From: Sordaria brevicollis | Lineage: Eukaryota > Ascomycota > Sordariomycetes > Sordariales > Sordariaceae | Direction: 5' to 3' | Assembly (NCBI GenBank): GCA_033439795.1 | Contig: JAUTDP010000002.1 | Coordinates: forward strand, 5,208,001 to 5,272,000 | Length of the DNA stretch: 64,000 nt | Shown: one piece after another, positions 1-11,392 of the stretch | How positions within the stretch are numbered: position 1 is the stretch's first letter | How the letters are laid out: the number at the start of each line of letters is the position of its first letter | The notes under the pieces: model-generated | What the model was told of the DNA's origin: nothing | Database searches by the model: none | Seen by the model: only the letters and a program-made list of their open reading frames with translations | Made by a program: the position numbers and the translations under genes

Positions 1-512
1 CCGCACTATGAACCACCGTAATGAGATGACACAAAGCAGACAAAGCATAGGCCTTCCAGGCGTTGTTGGAGGTAGACCCCAGGGCTTGGGTGGAAGAGGT
101 GGCGCGGGAGCAGGCCCAGGCTGCGTACCCGTAACCCAGGATGCCGAAGGTGGAAATGGGGCGGAAGAAGACGTTGCCGACTTTCCAGAAGACGGGCCAT
201 TGGGTGCCGAGGTGGCGGGCGGCCGTGGCGTGGGCGGGGGAGGAGGGGTGGGGGAAGTTGATGAGCAGGGCGGGGACGCCCATGAAGGATTGGGTTATTG
301 CGTTGCCTGTGGGAGACAAGGGTTAGTGGTAAGTTGGAGGAGATTGGGGGTTATGGTGGTGATGGCAATGATGGAAGATAAAGGGGGGGAGGAGAGATGT
401 GGTTAATGATTCTTGGTGGTAATTGGTCATGGTACATACCGAGAAGGATGAACGACATGGCGACCGTGGTGCCGACGACGGCTTCAGTGGGGATGAGACT
501 GGGAGACGACAT
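1..512 (-). CDS. DUF1772 / anthrone oxygenase-like membrane protein, 3' end beyond window
   Basis: Seen: exon 1 is 512-440 and exon 2 runs from 306 to the left edge. The 133 nt intron has a GTATGT donor at 439 and a CACAG acceptor at 307. The joined frame begins MSSPSLIPTEAVVG, has a hydrophobic first segment, and continues with GNAITQSFMGVPALLINFP and later WPVFWKVGNVFFRP and a second hydrophobic stretch (FGILGYGYAAWAC). About 125 codons are visible and no stop is reached. Family knowledge: a small four-helix membrane protein with an N-terminal S/G-x-S/M-G-V-P pattern and a W-x(3)-Y/F-x-x-G core is typical of DUF1772. That family includes anthrone oxygenases of polyketide pathways and many uncharacterised proteins. 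The ATG at 512 is chosen because a upstream in-frame ATG at 575 only adds a poor Ser/Thr-rich leader. A polyketide role is not supported by any neighbouring synthase here. The family call comes from recognition, not a search. Confidence 0.72.
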
Positions 513-2441
513 GATGGCTATGGCAATTGTGATGCTCGACTGTTGCGATGTTGTTTCAATGGAGGTGGTAACCAAAAAGAGGCCTTGTGGTATGTACGAA
601 TTGGTGTCTTTGCGATGTTGTCGGGGTTCAAGTTCAGCTGAAGTCAGCTTCTCGGAGAAATTTGGTCCTCATAAGCACAAGGGATGGAGATTCGGAGCAA
701 CCATTGGACGTTCCTTCCTTCAGGGCGGAAAAAGACAAGCACTCTTTCCGTTCCGGCGGCTCATGCCGTGAAACCATCCCTCGCCCGTCTCCGGCCGGCA
801 AGTCTTGTGTAACGGTTCATGATCGGAAGTAGCAAAGTAAGTACCTCGGTGGTGTTGAGCCGGAATGCAACTGCCTTTGTAATCGCTTGGCATGAATTGA
901 AGGCTGGAAGGTACAGCTCAGCATCTGCGCAGGTTTTCTTAAACTGTGGTGTATCATGGAGAAGGCGCGACAATTGTGCAGAGCGAACGGCAGGTAATAT
1001 GTAAGCGCCTCAAGCGGAAGGAGCGACACGGCCGGGCCCGGTAAGTGCCGTTGCCGGCCGGGACAACGCACGGACACCGGAGGGGAAGGCTGGAAGGTCT
1101 CGCAGCGGATGAAGCCATCTTCAGAGCAATTCGGGAAGAAACCATGCCATTTCAGAAAGCTGAGAGAGTAAGTTTTGCTGGAAATGGTTATGGGCGCAAC
1201 GCACCAAGCAGCCTTTGCGGCATCCGGGCGGTACCGAGGCAGATCCGGCAGTCAACCTGTCAGCGTCATGCTGTGCGGTGCGAGGTGCAGCAAACTGACC
1301 CGCTCAAGTTTGACCACACCAGCAGGAAATCAGCAACATCGGAGTCCCCCAAGTTCAGCGTTCCCTCTCGGATATAAGCACTGGATTCCCTCAAAATCAC
1401 TTCCTGACGATGTTTTGAAAAGTCCTTGGTACCAGGAGGTGACGCGGGTCGCATGTAGGGGGGGAAGGTAAAGGTGTAAAGGCTTGAACAGTTAAGTGTA
1501 GTTACGATGCGAATTGACAAGACGTCTCAACTGGAACCAATCTGGATATTAAGATCAATTGTGCATTCATTGTGTTGGAAGTCTCCATGGGCAAGAGTTT
1601 GTCCACGGGTATCCACGTCTGTTTTGGCCTTTTGGCTTCAGTTGTTGTTTTTCTTTCTTTGTTTTTCTACCCAAAAATCTAACAATACTACCTTTGCAAG
1701 CCACCACACGACGAATGGGTTGACACTGCACTCTCTAGAGAGTCCCTCGTGCTTCGTCATTTCGCTACTTTTATATCGCAGCAGAGTTTCGACCGCTCGT
1801 CCTCGGCCATCACCATCCACGCCGGCGGTATCAAGTCAATGCAGCAGGTGCGGTCGAGTTGGAAGGCCAAAATCACAGTCCCCAAGTACTATCATCAATG
1901 AGTTGCTAATTCAGAGTTGGACATATAGATATGGTCATGTTGAATGGCTCCATTCATAAGTGGAATTATGTAGCCAGTGTCGGGTCCGTGTCCCAAGTCA
2001 TGTCCGCCTCCACCGGCGGCATACGAGGAAGGCACGCTTGGGCCGGCCGGGGGGTAAGTTCACAAGAACAAACGGAAAGACCAGACACTGAGCTCCACTT
2101 GAAACACAATTCGCCATCGGGCCATCCTGTTCTTTTCCAAAGGTTCAAGTTTCCTCAATTATCTCCTGGGAATGCAAGTTCCACTTCCTCTCCCCCATCG
2201 ACCAACCAACTAATGGCAAGCAAAAAGGCAAACGCACACTCAGTACACCACATCTACCTACCTCTGGGTATGTACTGACGTATCCAAATCCCTCCAACCT
2301 CCTTCCCTAACAGGAACTGACTAACTCTTGATACAGAGGGGAGTCACAAATGATTGTCCATCGTCCATCCATCCTGCATCTGCCTCCATCAAGATCCGTA
2401 TTCCAAACCTCGCAGCCAAGGACTACCTCGCAAGCGACGAC
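513..2441. other. Intergenic, no gene recognised
   Basis: This 1.9 kb spacer lies between the 5' end of the DUF1772 gene and the 3' end of the P450 gene, so it holds the DUF1772 promoter and the P450 3' UTR. Its open frames are short, overlap on both strands and have no recognisable domain or intron pattern. No repeat or RNA gene was seen. Confidence 0.6.
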
Positions 2442-4428
2442 CTAGATACTCTCCGACGAGTTTAGCCTTACCATCTTAATTCGAACGGCCTTCTCCTTGG
2501 TCAAGTCCTCCACCGTCTTCCCCACCAACCCACACGCCGCCAGCCCACTACCCTGGCCGTTGATGCCGTTGATGCCGTTGGTATTTTGTTGTTCAACAAC
2601 CTCTTCCGACGACCTGTTCGAGAGTATAGTGGGTACTGCCACTGTTGGTGTTGGAGACGGAACCTTTTCCACCGTCGGTTGCGGCACCTTTGTCTCATTG
2701 ACCACATTTGGCTTCCCTTCTCTAGCGTTCCTCAGCCACTGCTCCCTCTTCAACCGATCATTTTTCTCGGCCTCTTCCCAGAGCTTGATCGCTTCCATCT
2801 TCCTTCCCTCGGACCGCGGCTCAAACGCCATCTGGAACGGATCAGGCTTGATAATGAGCAGCGAGTTGCTCTTGTCGAGCGGAACCGGTAGTTCCTGCCC
2901 CGTTGCCGGGTCGCGCTTGGGTTTGAGGTTGAACAACCACGCCAAGGCGCCACATCCGACAATCAGCTCATCCTGGGTGAGCGACATACCGAGACACTGA
3001 CGCTGCCCCCACCCAAACGAGGTGAGCCCCTTGATGGTTGGGTACTGTGTCAACGGCTCCTGGTACGTCGGCCACCCGGGTTCGAGCCAGCGCTCGGGCC
3101 GGAAGTTCTCCGGATCCGGGTACTTTACGGGGTTGCGAAGGAAGGCCCTGTTTTCGTCAGCATCATAACATCAGACGGAAATCAGGAGCAACTCACCAGT
3201 CGAGAGGCAGGATGCGTGTTCCCTTGGGGATAAAGTATCCTTGGTAGTGGTCATCCGCTTCGGTTTCGTGAGCGACGCCCGTTGGCACGTTTGGCTTCCA
3301 CCTCATTGTTTCCTTGATGCAAGCCCGAAGAATGGGTAACCGGGGAGCATCTTCCAATGTCGGCATACGGCCACCGCAGACCTGGTCGACTTCCCTCTGA
3401 ACAGCCTCCTGCCATTTGGGGTTGTGAACCATGCACACAAGCCAGTAGGACATGGGTCCCACGACGGTAAAGATTCCGACCAGGGCCAGCATTCCAATGA
3501 CAGAAGATGCCTCATAGTCGCCCGAGATGTTGGTCTTTAGAGACGTCTTCTCGAGGAACTGGCGAGTCCAACACGGACGAAGTTCGCCATTTGCCAACTT
3601 CTCTCTGCACGTCAAGAGACGTTCCATCCACCAAGCTTGTTGTTCATCGTGGCGCTTGCGCTCTTTGATCTTCCAGGGGTTCATGAAAAACGGCAAGTGC
3701 CACAGCGGTGTCAAGACGTTGGTGATTGGTCCAGCCGGTGACATTTGCGTCAAGAGACCCCAGGCACTCTTGGTGCAGTACTCGCTGAGGCTTGGATCAT
3801 CCCATGTCAACTGGCACATCACCTTGGACGACATGTCTTCGAGCGAGTTTTGGAAGTCATCGGGGTTTTCGAGCAGTCGGACCATCCATCGCTTGACCTC
3901 AAAGTACATTACTCCATAGTAGTGAGCTTTGGTGGCCTCGGTCAGATAGGCATGACTGAGTTTTCTTTGGCGTGCCCAGTATTCTATCGTTTGTTGCTTT
4001 GTCAGCCTCTTGTTCCTTCACACTCAGGGGTTTGTTTACATACGGTTGTGGCCCATCAGGGGTAGATATTCCATTGACCCGTGCGTGCTCTTGGAGTCAA
4101 ACAAAGAGCGGATAACTGGCCGATCAGAGTTGTACTTGGCTCGCTTGACCAGCAAGTCTTCTGCCACCTTCTCTTCGGTCACGACAACGAACTCGGCACC
4201 GAGCATGCTGGTCCGGTAGAACCCTTGCTGTCCATACTTGTCGGCCCACTCCTTGAACTTGAGCCACATGAACTGGATGGGGAGATCATGGATTCGCCCC
4301 AAGTAGGGTATCTGCGTCGGTCCTGGCATCCCATTTGGGTCGTTCATCTGCCTGAAGAGCTTGACGAAGTGCACAACGGCCACTATGGCCGATATCAGGC
4401 CCAGTATAGCGAGAGTAAGCGGCTGCAT
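2442..4428 (-). CDS. Cytochrome P450 monooxygenase, ER-anchored
   Basis: Three exons (4428-4044, 3983-3197, 3147-2442) are joined by 60 and 49 nt introns with GTATGT and GTGAGT donors, giving 625 residues. An N-terminal hydrophobic anchor (residues ~3-25) is followed by a short proline hinge (MPGPTQIP). The K-helix ExxR is E353-R356 (KETMRW). The haem loop is F435-G444 (FGWGQRQCLG), with the haem thiolate at C442. The I-helix, where P450s usually have A/G-G-x-D/E-T, reads GIFTVVGP (298-305) and lacks the acid-alcohol pair. The tail runs 183 residues past the cysteine, roughly 110 more than a usual P450, and is hydrophilic. It is a haem-thiolate oxidase of unknown substrate, presumably on the cytosolic face of the ER with a P450 reductase. 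The start at 4428 puts the anchor at the N-terminus; the in-frame ATG at 4689 would add an 87-residue leader. The nearest coding neighbour (DUF1772) lies downstream, reading in the same direction. Confidence 0.9.
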
Positions 4429-6043
4429 CTCAGCAAACGAATGATGGTGGTGATAGGGAATGGAGAGTACTCTCTGATTTTGCGAGTCTACAACCGAGGT
4501 ATATGACAACAGAAGGGCAATTGAGACAGTATAGTTCTCGACGAGAATGGAGTGAGAATGGGAAAAAATGAAGAATGATGTCAACAACACAAAGACCAGC
4601 TCAAAGACAAAGGATCCAAACCGGGAGGGAAACCAGGCTGACAGGAGTTTAACAGCTGATGATACCAAGGCCGTCAGTATACCCGACAACCACGGGGTCC
4701 AGAAAACTTGCCTGCCGACACCCTTTCTCTCCTCATAGTCGCCCGGACAACTGGCAATATGTACGCAATGCAGTCGGCAGTCACATCAGGGTCGACACAT
4801 CAGTTGCCAGGCGGAGTCCGAGCGGCAAGGGCCATGGCGTCGTTCTTGACAATAGAAGCGTGGTGGAGTGACGGTCATTGGGAAAACATAACGGGGCTGA
4901 AACCACCAAATGGATGCGGGATGGCATCACACGGTCCAGATAAGCCTCCGGGTACCCACGTGGTGTCCGTCATCGAGGAATGAAAGTGTATCATGGCAAC
5001 AGCGGAAGGGATACCAAGCCTTATTGGAAGGGCAATGAAGGATCTGATGGTCCATGGAGGCCGGAAGGCGCGGGGCGCTAAGTGTGGCTGTTCCTAGTTT
5101 GGTGGCTTGCTTTTTTTCCTCCGCTACATGACGCCGTCTCTTACTAGAGCAGGTAGGTAAGTACTCTGTCCTTGATATCCCTAACGCACATTGGCCTAGC
5201 AGCAGCGCTAACTTTTGGAACTCGACAGACGACAGCTTAGAAAATTCTCACCCTATCCGAGAATGCCTCACAGCCGAACAATGAGCGCTCCTTTCCGGCT
5301 GGTTGGACATTGCGTTTGCTTTCCTCGAGCCTTAACCTTGCGCAAGGAGGTGATGTGAAGGCCGGCTTTCGTGTTTTCATTGGAGGAGGTTGAAGGAGGA
5401 TTACGTGATAATGGCTAGGAATATGGGTTGCGGTGTCGCTGGTTGACTGCACAGGGGGATGGTCGGAAGGAAGATGTGTAAGTTGCGTGACAATATCGAA
5501 ACTGAGTAGGAGCAGTTCAAAGCCACGATCTACCTAACAAGCAGGAAGAGGCTTCGTGTTGGGGGTGCGTGGCGGGCGGGAGGATAAGAAGAAGGCAGAT
5601 GGGGCCAAGGCAACCATACCATACCCGATAAACCCGGATGTTGATTCCATGTTGTGTAAGTCTCATGGGCTTTCAGACAGAAAGAGGAGAAGTCAATGCT
5701 AACATTGTGAAAAGGATCGAGTGCCCCTGTTCCGAGATATGAACACCAACAATCGTGGAAAGCATCAAATGTTCCGGATGTCGACTTGAACTCGGTTCTC
5801 ATTGAGTGCCGAACTGAACTCTGCTGCATTCCTATGTCGGTGTGTCCGCATTGCGTTTTTCCCGTTCTTTCTCTTCACGAACTTTTTTTGATCCTTTCCT
5901 TCGGGGCCAATGAAAACTATCTCAGATAGACATAGATGCATGCACATCACACCGCATCCGTTCCCGTTGTTTTCTATGCAGAGAGGGTCTTTTGCGTGCG
6001 TGCTGCGTAGTTGTTGCTGTTAGTGTTAGTGTTCAGGCACAGA
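4429..6043. other. Intergenic, P450 promoter side
   Basis: This is 1.6 kb upstream of the P450 start. Several short frames are present, but none has a domain, a plausible intron structure or consistent codon use. No RNA gene was seen. It ends at the target duplication of the inverted-repeat element. Confidence 0.55.
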
Positions 6044-6053
6044 GGCAGGGACC

Positions 6054-6423
6054 AGCGCTGGAAACAAGTCAAGTAGGGTGGGTCCAAATCAAGTAAATTA
6101 ACCAAGTAAGTAAGTAAATAAGGGATCCCCTTGTTGTCAATCAAGTTTGGAATCCCTATTTGACTTATTTGTTCTACTCGGCCGCCTTTCTTGGCATACC
6201 GGCAGAATTTTTATAGTGGTAAAAATACTGAAAAATTATCCCCGGGAAGCCCGGGGTGGCCGGCCCGGGTTTCGGAGTGGGGCCGGGTTAGACCCGGGCC
6301 AGGTCTTGGCACTACTTGACCAAACTTGCCAAATAGCCAAATAAATAAATATCGGGTTTATCTGGACCCACTCAATCAAATTGAAGAAGCCTACTTGACT
6401 TGATTTGACTTGTTGCCAGCGCT
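6054..6423. mobile_element. MITE-like non-autonomous TIR element with 10 bp target duplication
   Basis: Seen: both ends read inwards with the same terminal inverted repeat, AGCGCTGGMAACAAGTCAA (M is A at the left end, C at the right end). The repeat continues imperfectly with GTCAAGTAGG and GTGGGTCC on both sides. The 10 bp GGCAGGGACC sits directly outside each end (6044-6053 and 6424-6433), as expected of a target-site duplication. The interior has no coding frame, an AT-rich shoulder on each side and a very GC-rich, self-complementary core around 6240-6305 (CCCGGG and GGCCGG repeats). Family knowledge: TSDs of 9-11 bp suggest a Mutator-like origin, 8 bp a hAT. The exact TSD length could be 9 or 10, so the superfamily is open. 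At 370 bp it is below the length RIP normally detects, which fits its unmutated look. Confidence 0.75.
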
Positions 6424-7540
6424 GGCAGGGACCAAGCCGACACAGTCACACAGATCTGGGACTTGAAAATGTTTGAACGCCATAAAAGCGGAGAAGAAAG
6501 AATCCTTCTCGCTGTGGTCGTTCCGCGTCGGCCTTTTCTTCTTGTTCTTGGCCTTGATATACGATACAAATGAGAAGGAGGGGGAAAATGTGTGATTAGG
6601 GCGGAGTTGCCCCAAGTAGTCGACCGAAGGATGGGTGAAGTCTTGGCAGTTTGGCACAGGTCGCAACGAGTGTCGAGCGGTTATTGAGATGGATGCTGCG
6701 ACTTGCGACTTGCGGGCGCAAAACTCGCTGTTTGAACTTTGAAGGCGACAGGGCTGCGAATATTTTTGTGCAGTTTCGACTCTACATGCTTTAAGGACGC
6801 TAACATAGCCGCCGACAATGTCGCTGACAATGTCGCTTTGTTCCTGCAAATCGTGACTAAGGAGGCAGGCTAGGTTAGGCAGTTGTCGGATGGTTTTGAC
6901 CTAACTAACTACCGCGGTCCGCGGTCTGCGGCAGCAATGTCGTCGCCGCTTCGGGATGTCAAAGAGGACATTGGCAACTCTCAACCAACGATATCTGATT
7001 GAGAAATGGCAGGGTTATGAGGTTATGAGAGGAAGGTTGAGTGAGGGTTGACTGGCTTGACGGACTTGACGGACTTGGCGCTTGCAAGTTGCAGACTTGC
7101 AGTCATCGAACAGTGGCGATGCGATTGCGCCGGCTGGGGGAAAGAGGGGGATGGTGATGCGCCGGCCGGTGTTAAGATGGTGATGGTGATGGTGATGGAG
7201 ATGGAGATGGTGATGGAGAAGTGGCGCGACTAGACTCACTGGAGATACTTGGGGACTTGGGGGAGGCGCGGTTCAAGCATGGTTAAGGTGCGGTTAAGGT
7301 GTGGTGGATGTGTATGCGGCTGTTTTGGGACGTCATGGCAAGGGAATGCGTTAAGCGCGACTGCGGCGGAAGTGTCGAAGGGTGGAAGTGGGATTGGGAT
7401 GGCAGATGCTCACTCTTGCTCACTCTAGGAGAGTGTGTGGGGGAGGTCTGGAGGAGGCTGGAGGAGGTCTGGAAGAAGCTGGTGTGATGGGACTGAACGG
7501 GATGAAGCCTCAACGAGCAAATCTGAAGGTGCAACGTACA

Positions 7541-7635
7541 GTTAGCAGGCCGGGTATTTAAACCTTGGCTTTCTACCTTTCCCCTTCAATACTTTTCTTC
7601 CTCTAATCAACCACCACCTTTCGTACCAAAGAGCC
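7541..7635 (+). repeat. Diverged direct repeat, copy 1
   Basis: This block starts GTTAGCAGGCCGGG, passes through a TATTTAA motif, a pyrimidine-rich stretch and CTCTAATCAACC, and ends ACCTTTCGTACCAAAGAGCCC. It matches 8671-8769 in the same orientation with point differences and small indels in the middle. Nothing identifies it as an LTR or a known element; it may be a duplicated promoter segment. Confidence 0.75.
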
Positions 7636-8005
7636 CCCCCCGTTGTGATTAAGGTTTCCATCTGGCGATCCACCAGGGGTAATGGGGTATAGGTGGTTGG
7701 TTCGCGGCATTCCATTTGATCATCATCCCCATCATCATCATCACCACCACGATGTCAAACAATCTCTACAATGTCGTCGCCCTTGTTTCCCCGCCGGCGG
7801 AATTAAATTTAAAAAAACGATCCCTACCTAACCTTACCTACCTTCATCGCTCGCCCGCGTTTTTTCCTTCCATCTTCGCTTGCTTGAGCCGATATCTCAA
7901 TATCCCCTTCCCTTCCCTTCTACCAAAAAAAAACTATTTAAAGCATCATCATCATCAACCACCAAAACCATCGGGAAACATAATTAGAAAAGAAAGATCT
8001 AGCTA

Positions 8006-8211
8006 TCGCCATTCGCCATTCGCCATTCGCCATTCGCCATCACGGTTGCGTTACCTCGAATTTTCCATCATCCAAGATTTCCAACGACCAACGACCAACG
8101 ACCAAGGAATACCAATCGTCGAGGTACACAACACTAACACGTCCGAGATTGAGTAGCGAGGGGGAGGAAGTAATAGCTACCGCTACCGCTGCCCGCTGCC
8201 CGCTGCCCGCT
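8006..8211 (+). repeat. Cluster of three different heptamer tandem arrays
   Basis: Three unrelated 7 bp units lie within about 200 bp: TCGCCAT five times (8006-8040), CCAACGA three times plus a degenerate fourth (8081-8108), and GCCCGCT three times (8191-8211). The common period of seven and the close packing are unusual for chance microsatellites. Confidence 0.85.
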
Positions 8212-8670
8212 GCCGTTGTCCGCAGTATGCCGGCCGGTCCTATAGCCGAGGGCTTCCACGGGGACTGGCCGACTGGCCGAGTGCCGACTGGCGCGGGAGC
8301 AAATATCAGCCCGGAGTTCGTTGACTACAGAGGTTAACGAAGGGGATATTGGACGGCAGGACTGGGGCTGTGAAAAACCCATCGTTGATAAGGATTGTTG
8401 GACGGGGAGAGGTACCTGGCTAGGCTAGGGTTGGTATTTGAGAGTGAAAGTGGAAAAAGGATGAGATTGGGATGGATGGGATGATGCGTTTGATTATGTA
8501 TAACGATGATTGGGGTTGATGATGATGATGATGAGGGGCTTTATTTTTTGGTCGATCGGCCGTGCGGTACCGCTGGCCGGCTTGGGAGGGGACTCGTGGG
8601 AGGGGACTCAGGGGAGGAGGGATCATGGGAGGGGAGATGGAGGAGGGATCGTGGGAAGGTGGATTCTGTG

Positions 8671-8769
8671 GTTAGCAGGCCGGGGGTATTTAACCTGGGG
8701 TCTTGGGTTTTCCCCCCATCATTAGTTTCTTCTTCTAATCAACACACCACCTTTCGTACCAAAGAGCCC
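8671..8769 (+). repeat. Diverged direct repeat, copy 2
   Basis: Second copy of the block at 7541-7635, 1130 bp downstream in direct orientation. It is best conserved at its two ends (GTTAGCAGGCCGGG and ACCTTTCGTACCAAAGAGCCC) and longer in the middle by a few bases. Confidence 0.75.
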
Positions 8770-10165
8770 AAGTTTGCAAGTGTTACTGTTACGCCGATTT
8801 GCTGAGGTTCGAATTGAGTTTTATGAGAGTGTAGAGACGAGATGAGAAGAGAAGAAGAAGCAGGCAAATGCAGGGTTCTTTCTAAGCCGAGGTACATACT
8901 GTTGTTAGTCGGTAGTTGTTGCATGCTGCAGCGAGTATTGGGAACTAACTCTGCGTCTTGATTTTTGCAGTCTCGTGAGCTCCAGAGGATTTTGACGATG
9001 AGGAAGGACTCTGGGTGGGATTTGTGCACTTACTCAAGCGCGGTGAGTATCGGAGTGGTGAATTGAAGGAGCTGGAAGGGGGGCTGGACTCGCTGGAGGG
9101 AACGAACTATCATCGTGATGACAACGCCTTGTTGAACTGACAAGTTCAGCCATTGACATAACATCCATTGAGTCCGTTGTTCACCTCGAAAGTCTCCAAA
9201 GTCTTATGGTAGGATCGTGAAAGAGGTGCCTCGGAGGGATGGATGAATCCAGTACCGACATGCTATGGATGAAGAAAGGTCAATGCAGGCATGGGAGTTG
9301 GAACTGGGAGTTTACCTCTAGGGAGACTAAAATAAATTGACAAACTGGAGAACCCCTTGAAATGGACTGATTTACTCTTGAGTGTCCTTAAGGAAGTTGG
9401 AATAAGGGGAATTCTTCGTGGCAGCCTAACCCACCAAAGGGTAAGAGAGGTTGTCCGCTCTGTCTGTCTTAACCTCGATATTTAAAAGGGTCAATCGGTG
9501 ACCGGTGTGATATGTTGTGTGTTTATGAAGGGTTTAAGCACATTTGACACTTGACCTGGTGTTCGTGACTCCGTATGATGATTTGGGTTGAGCATGGTGC
9601 TAGAAAGGAGAAAGCCCCTTGCCGAAGCCTGGGGTTCATAGCCGGAACACTCCGGAATACTCCCGGGCAAATGTGGGGCCGATGGATACGGGAGCCGGAG
9701 CCGGGGATGTGGGGTTAGTCCGGAGGTTGGAGGCCGGCTTGGCACAGAATTTGGAAAACTGAAAGAGTCAAAATGTCGCTTGTTCTTCTAACGTGTGCGA
9801 ATAAAGAAAGTAGATTCAATCCCGTCTAACCTAAAATGAAGTGGTAGTCGTGTAGAAGAAGAAGCGAGAATTGGAAATGTAACCCGTTAAGTGTCTCTTC
9901 ACCACAAGTTCTTCCAACATCATTCAACGACATTACGAACTGTATCTTGTTTCATTCTCTCCTAATTAAGATTGTTACCTAATATCAAACTAATATTCTC
10001 TCTCAAAAAGAAATATTGAACTTTACTAAAGCGAGGACCAACGAGAAACATCAAGACACAGAAAGATACAGCAACACGATCACAAGGGAAACAAATAGAA
10101 AAATAATCGTCAAGTGCTCGCGGGAAGAAAAATGAGAAAGAGGATTCGGAGAAAAAAAGAAGTCG

Positions 10166-10171
10166 AAAAAA
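10166..10171 (-). terminator. RNA polymerase III terminator of tRNA-Pro
   Basis: A run of six T on the minus strand begins about five bases after the tRNA 3' end, the standard Pol III stop signal. A further T-rich stretch follows. Confidence 0.8.
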
Positions 10172-10175
10172 GAAC

Positions 10176-10267
10176 GGGGCCACCCGGGGATTGAACCCGG
10201 GACCTCTCGCAAGAATGCTCAGGTTATTGAACCCTAAGCGAGAATCATACCACTAGACCAGCGGCCC
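10176..10267 (-). tRNA. tRNA-Pro (AGG) with a 20 nt intron
   Basis: On the minus strand the 92 nt fold into a full cloverleaf. The acceptor stem GGGCCGC pairs with GTGGCCC (one G-T). The D-arm contains GTCTAGTGGTATGA. The anticodon stem CTCGC/GCGAG carries the loop TTAGGGT, so the anticodon is AGG. The T-arm is CCGGG-TTCAATC-CCCGG, and the discriminator is C at 10176. A 20 nt insert (10231-10212) sits one base 3' of the anticodon, between positions 37 and 38, the canonical place for a nuclear tRNA intron. Removing it leaves 72 nt. The internal A and B boxes are intact and a Pol III terminator follows. It reads CCU/CCC proline codons once A34 is converted to inosine. Confidence 0.96.
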
Positions 10268-11340
10268 TTTTTGTGATTTGTTGACATTCTGCTCGATTTC
10301 CACTACTCATAATTCCCTTTCCTCATTTCCCTCCCCTGGCGGCCACTGGTGGTGAACCATCGCGATGTTGACTGTCGAGTGCTCAAGAGGGAATTTGTCG
10401 ACACTCGACGTCAGAACCACCATCAGTCCGGCATTAGGTATGTAGGACTTTGCTTTGCGTGCGGTACTGCGGTGTACATGCGCAGATTTGCGCGCATTTG
10501 CCGAATACCTACCGCATCTGCACCAAGTCCCTTCCCCATTTTGACGTAGTTGTTGCAGGTCTGCGGCTGTAAGATTTCCGTCGTGCCTGACAATCGAGGA
10601 GACGGTCATCGGTCAAATACCACGTTTCCAAGCCACGATACTGCGCCGTTAGCTAGATGTTTGGGGGTCATTAGCTCCGGAGCCTCCGGGATAACTCAAT
10701 TGGTCACTCGACGGCAGTCTTTGCCGGGCTGGAGAGCTGGGGAAATGAATTAGCTCCGGACCAACAAGGTCTGGCTCTGCGGCTGAGGGTTGAGGGCTGT
10801 CGATTATGAGGTCAAGCGATGCGGACTACATTTCACTTCATGCCGCCGCGACTGCTGCTGCCGCTGCTTCTGATGCTTCTGATGCTTCTGATGCTCCACG
10901 GGGCTTTGAAAGACGTTGCCTTAAGCAGCCTTACCTCAATCCATGCAACTGGCTTGCAAAGCTGACATCAAAATGAAATGGCAGAAGCATTCCTGACGAT
11001 ACAGTGACCTCCTTCGCGGCCATTGACATTCCAGTCTTCCAGGCTGGTCTCGCCATCTCGACGACAGCAACCTCCTCGAACTTGAAGACGACCCAGATTT
11101 GTGCATTGTCTGGTCGACGATGGTTTGGCGGGAGGTGCCGGGTGCTACCGAGTTTCGAGGTCGTTAAGTGCATCTGCGTAAAGGCCATGTAGGTACCTTA
11201 TGTCTGTCCGTCCCGGGCTCGCAGCACTGCTGCTGCGGGCAACCACGTTGTTGAGCGAAAGAAAGGGGTAAGTGGTTGTTGGTTGAGAATGGTGCTGCCT
11301 TCAAAACCACGAAATGAGAGAGGATGAAAGTCGGAGGATT

Positions 11341-11392
<52 letters not shown>

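Larger units (their letters stand above)
6434..10165. other. Long gene-free interval with short repeats
   Basis: No protein gene could be supported over 3.7 kb. The region from 7555 to about 8140 resembles a transcript leader: a TATTTAAA motif followed by pyrimidine-rich sequence with AT-CAT runs. It is not followed by a convincing coding sequence, so a non-coding transcript is possible. A duplicated block (7541-7635, 8671-8769) and heptamer arrays (8006-8211) are listed separately. Confidence 0.5.

Noticed and set aside
4429..4689. Longer N-terminus for the P450 from an ATG at 4689
   Set aside because: It would add 87 residues before a normal membrane anchor; the ATG at 4428 gives a standard P450 N-terminus.
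7716..8156. 146-residue frame over the heptamer arrays
   Set aside because: It is built from simple repeats (Ile/His/Arg-Ser-Pro runs) and has no domain; better explained as non-coding repeat sequence.
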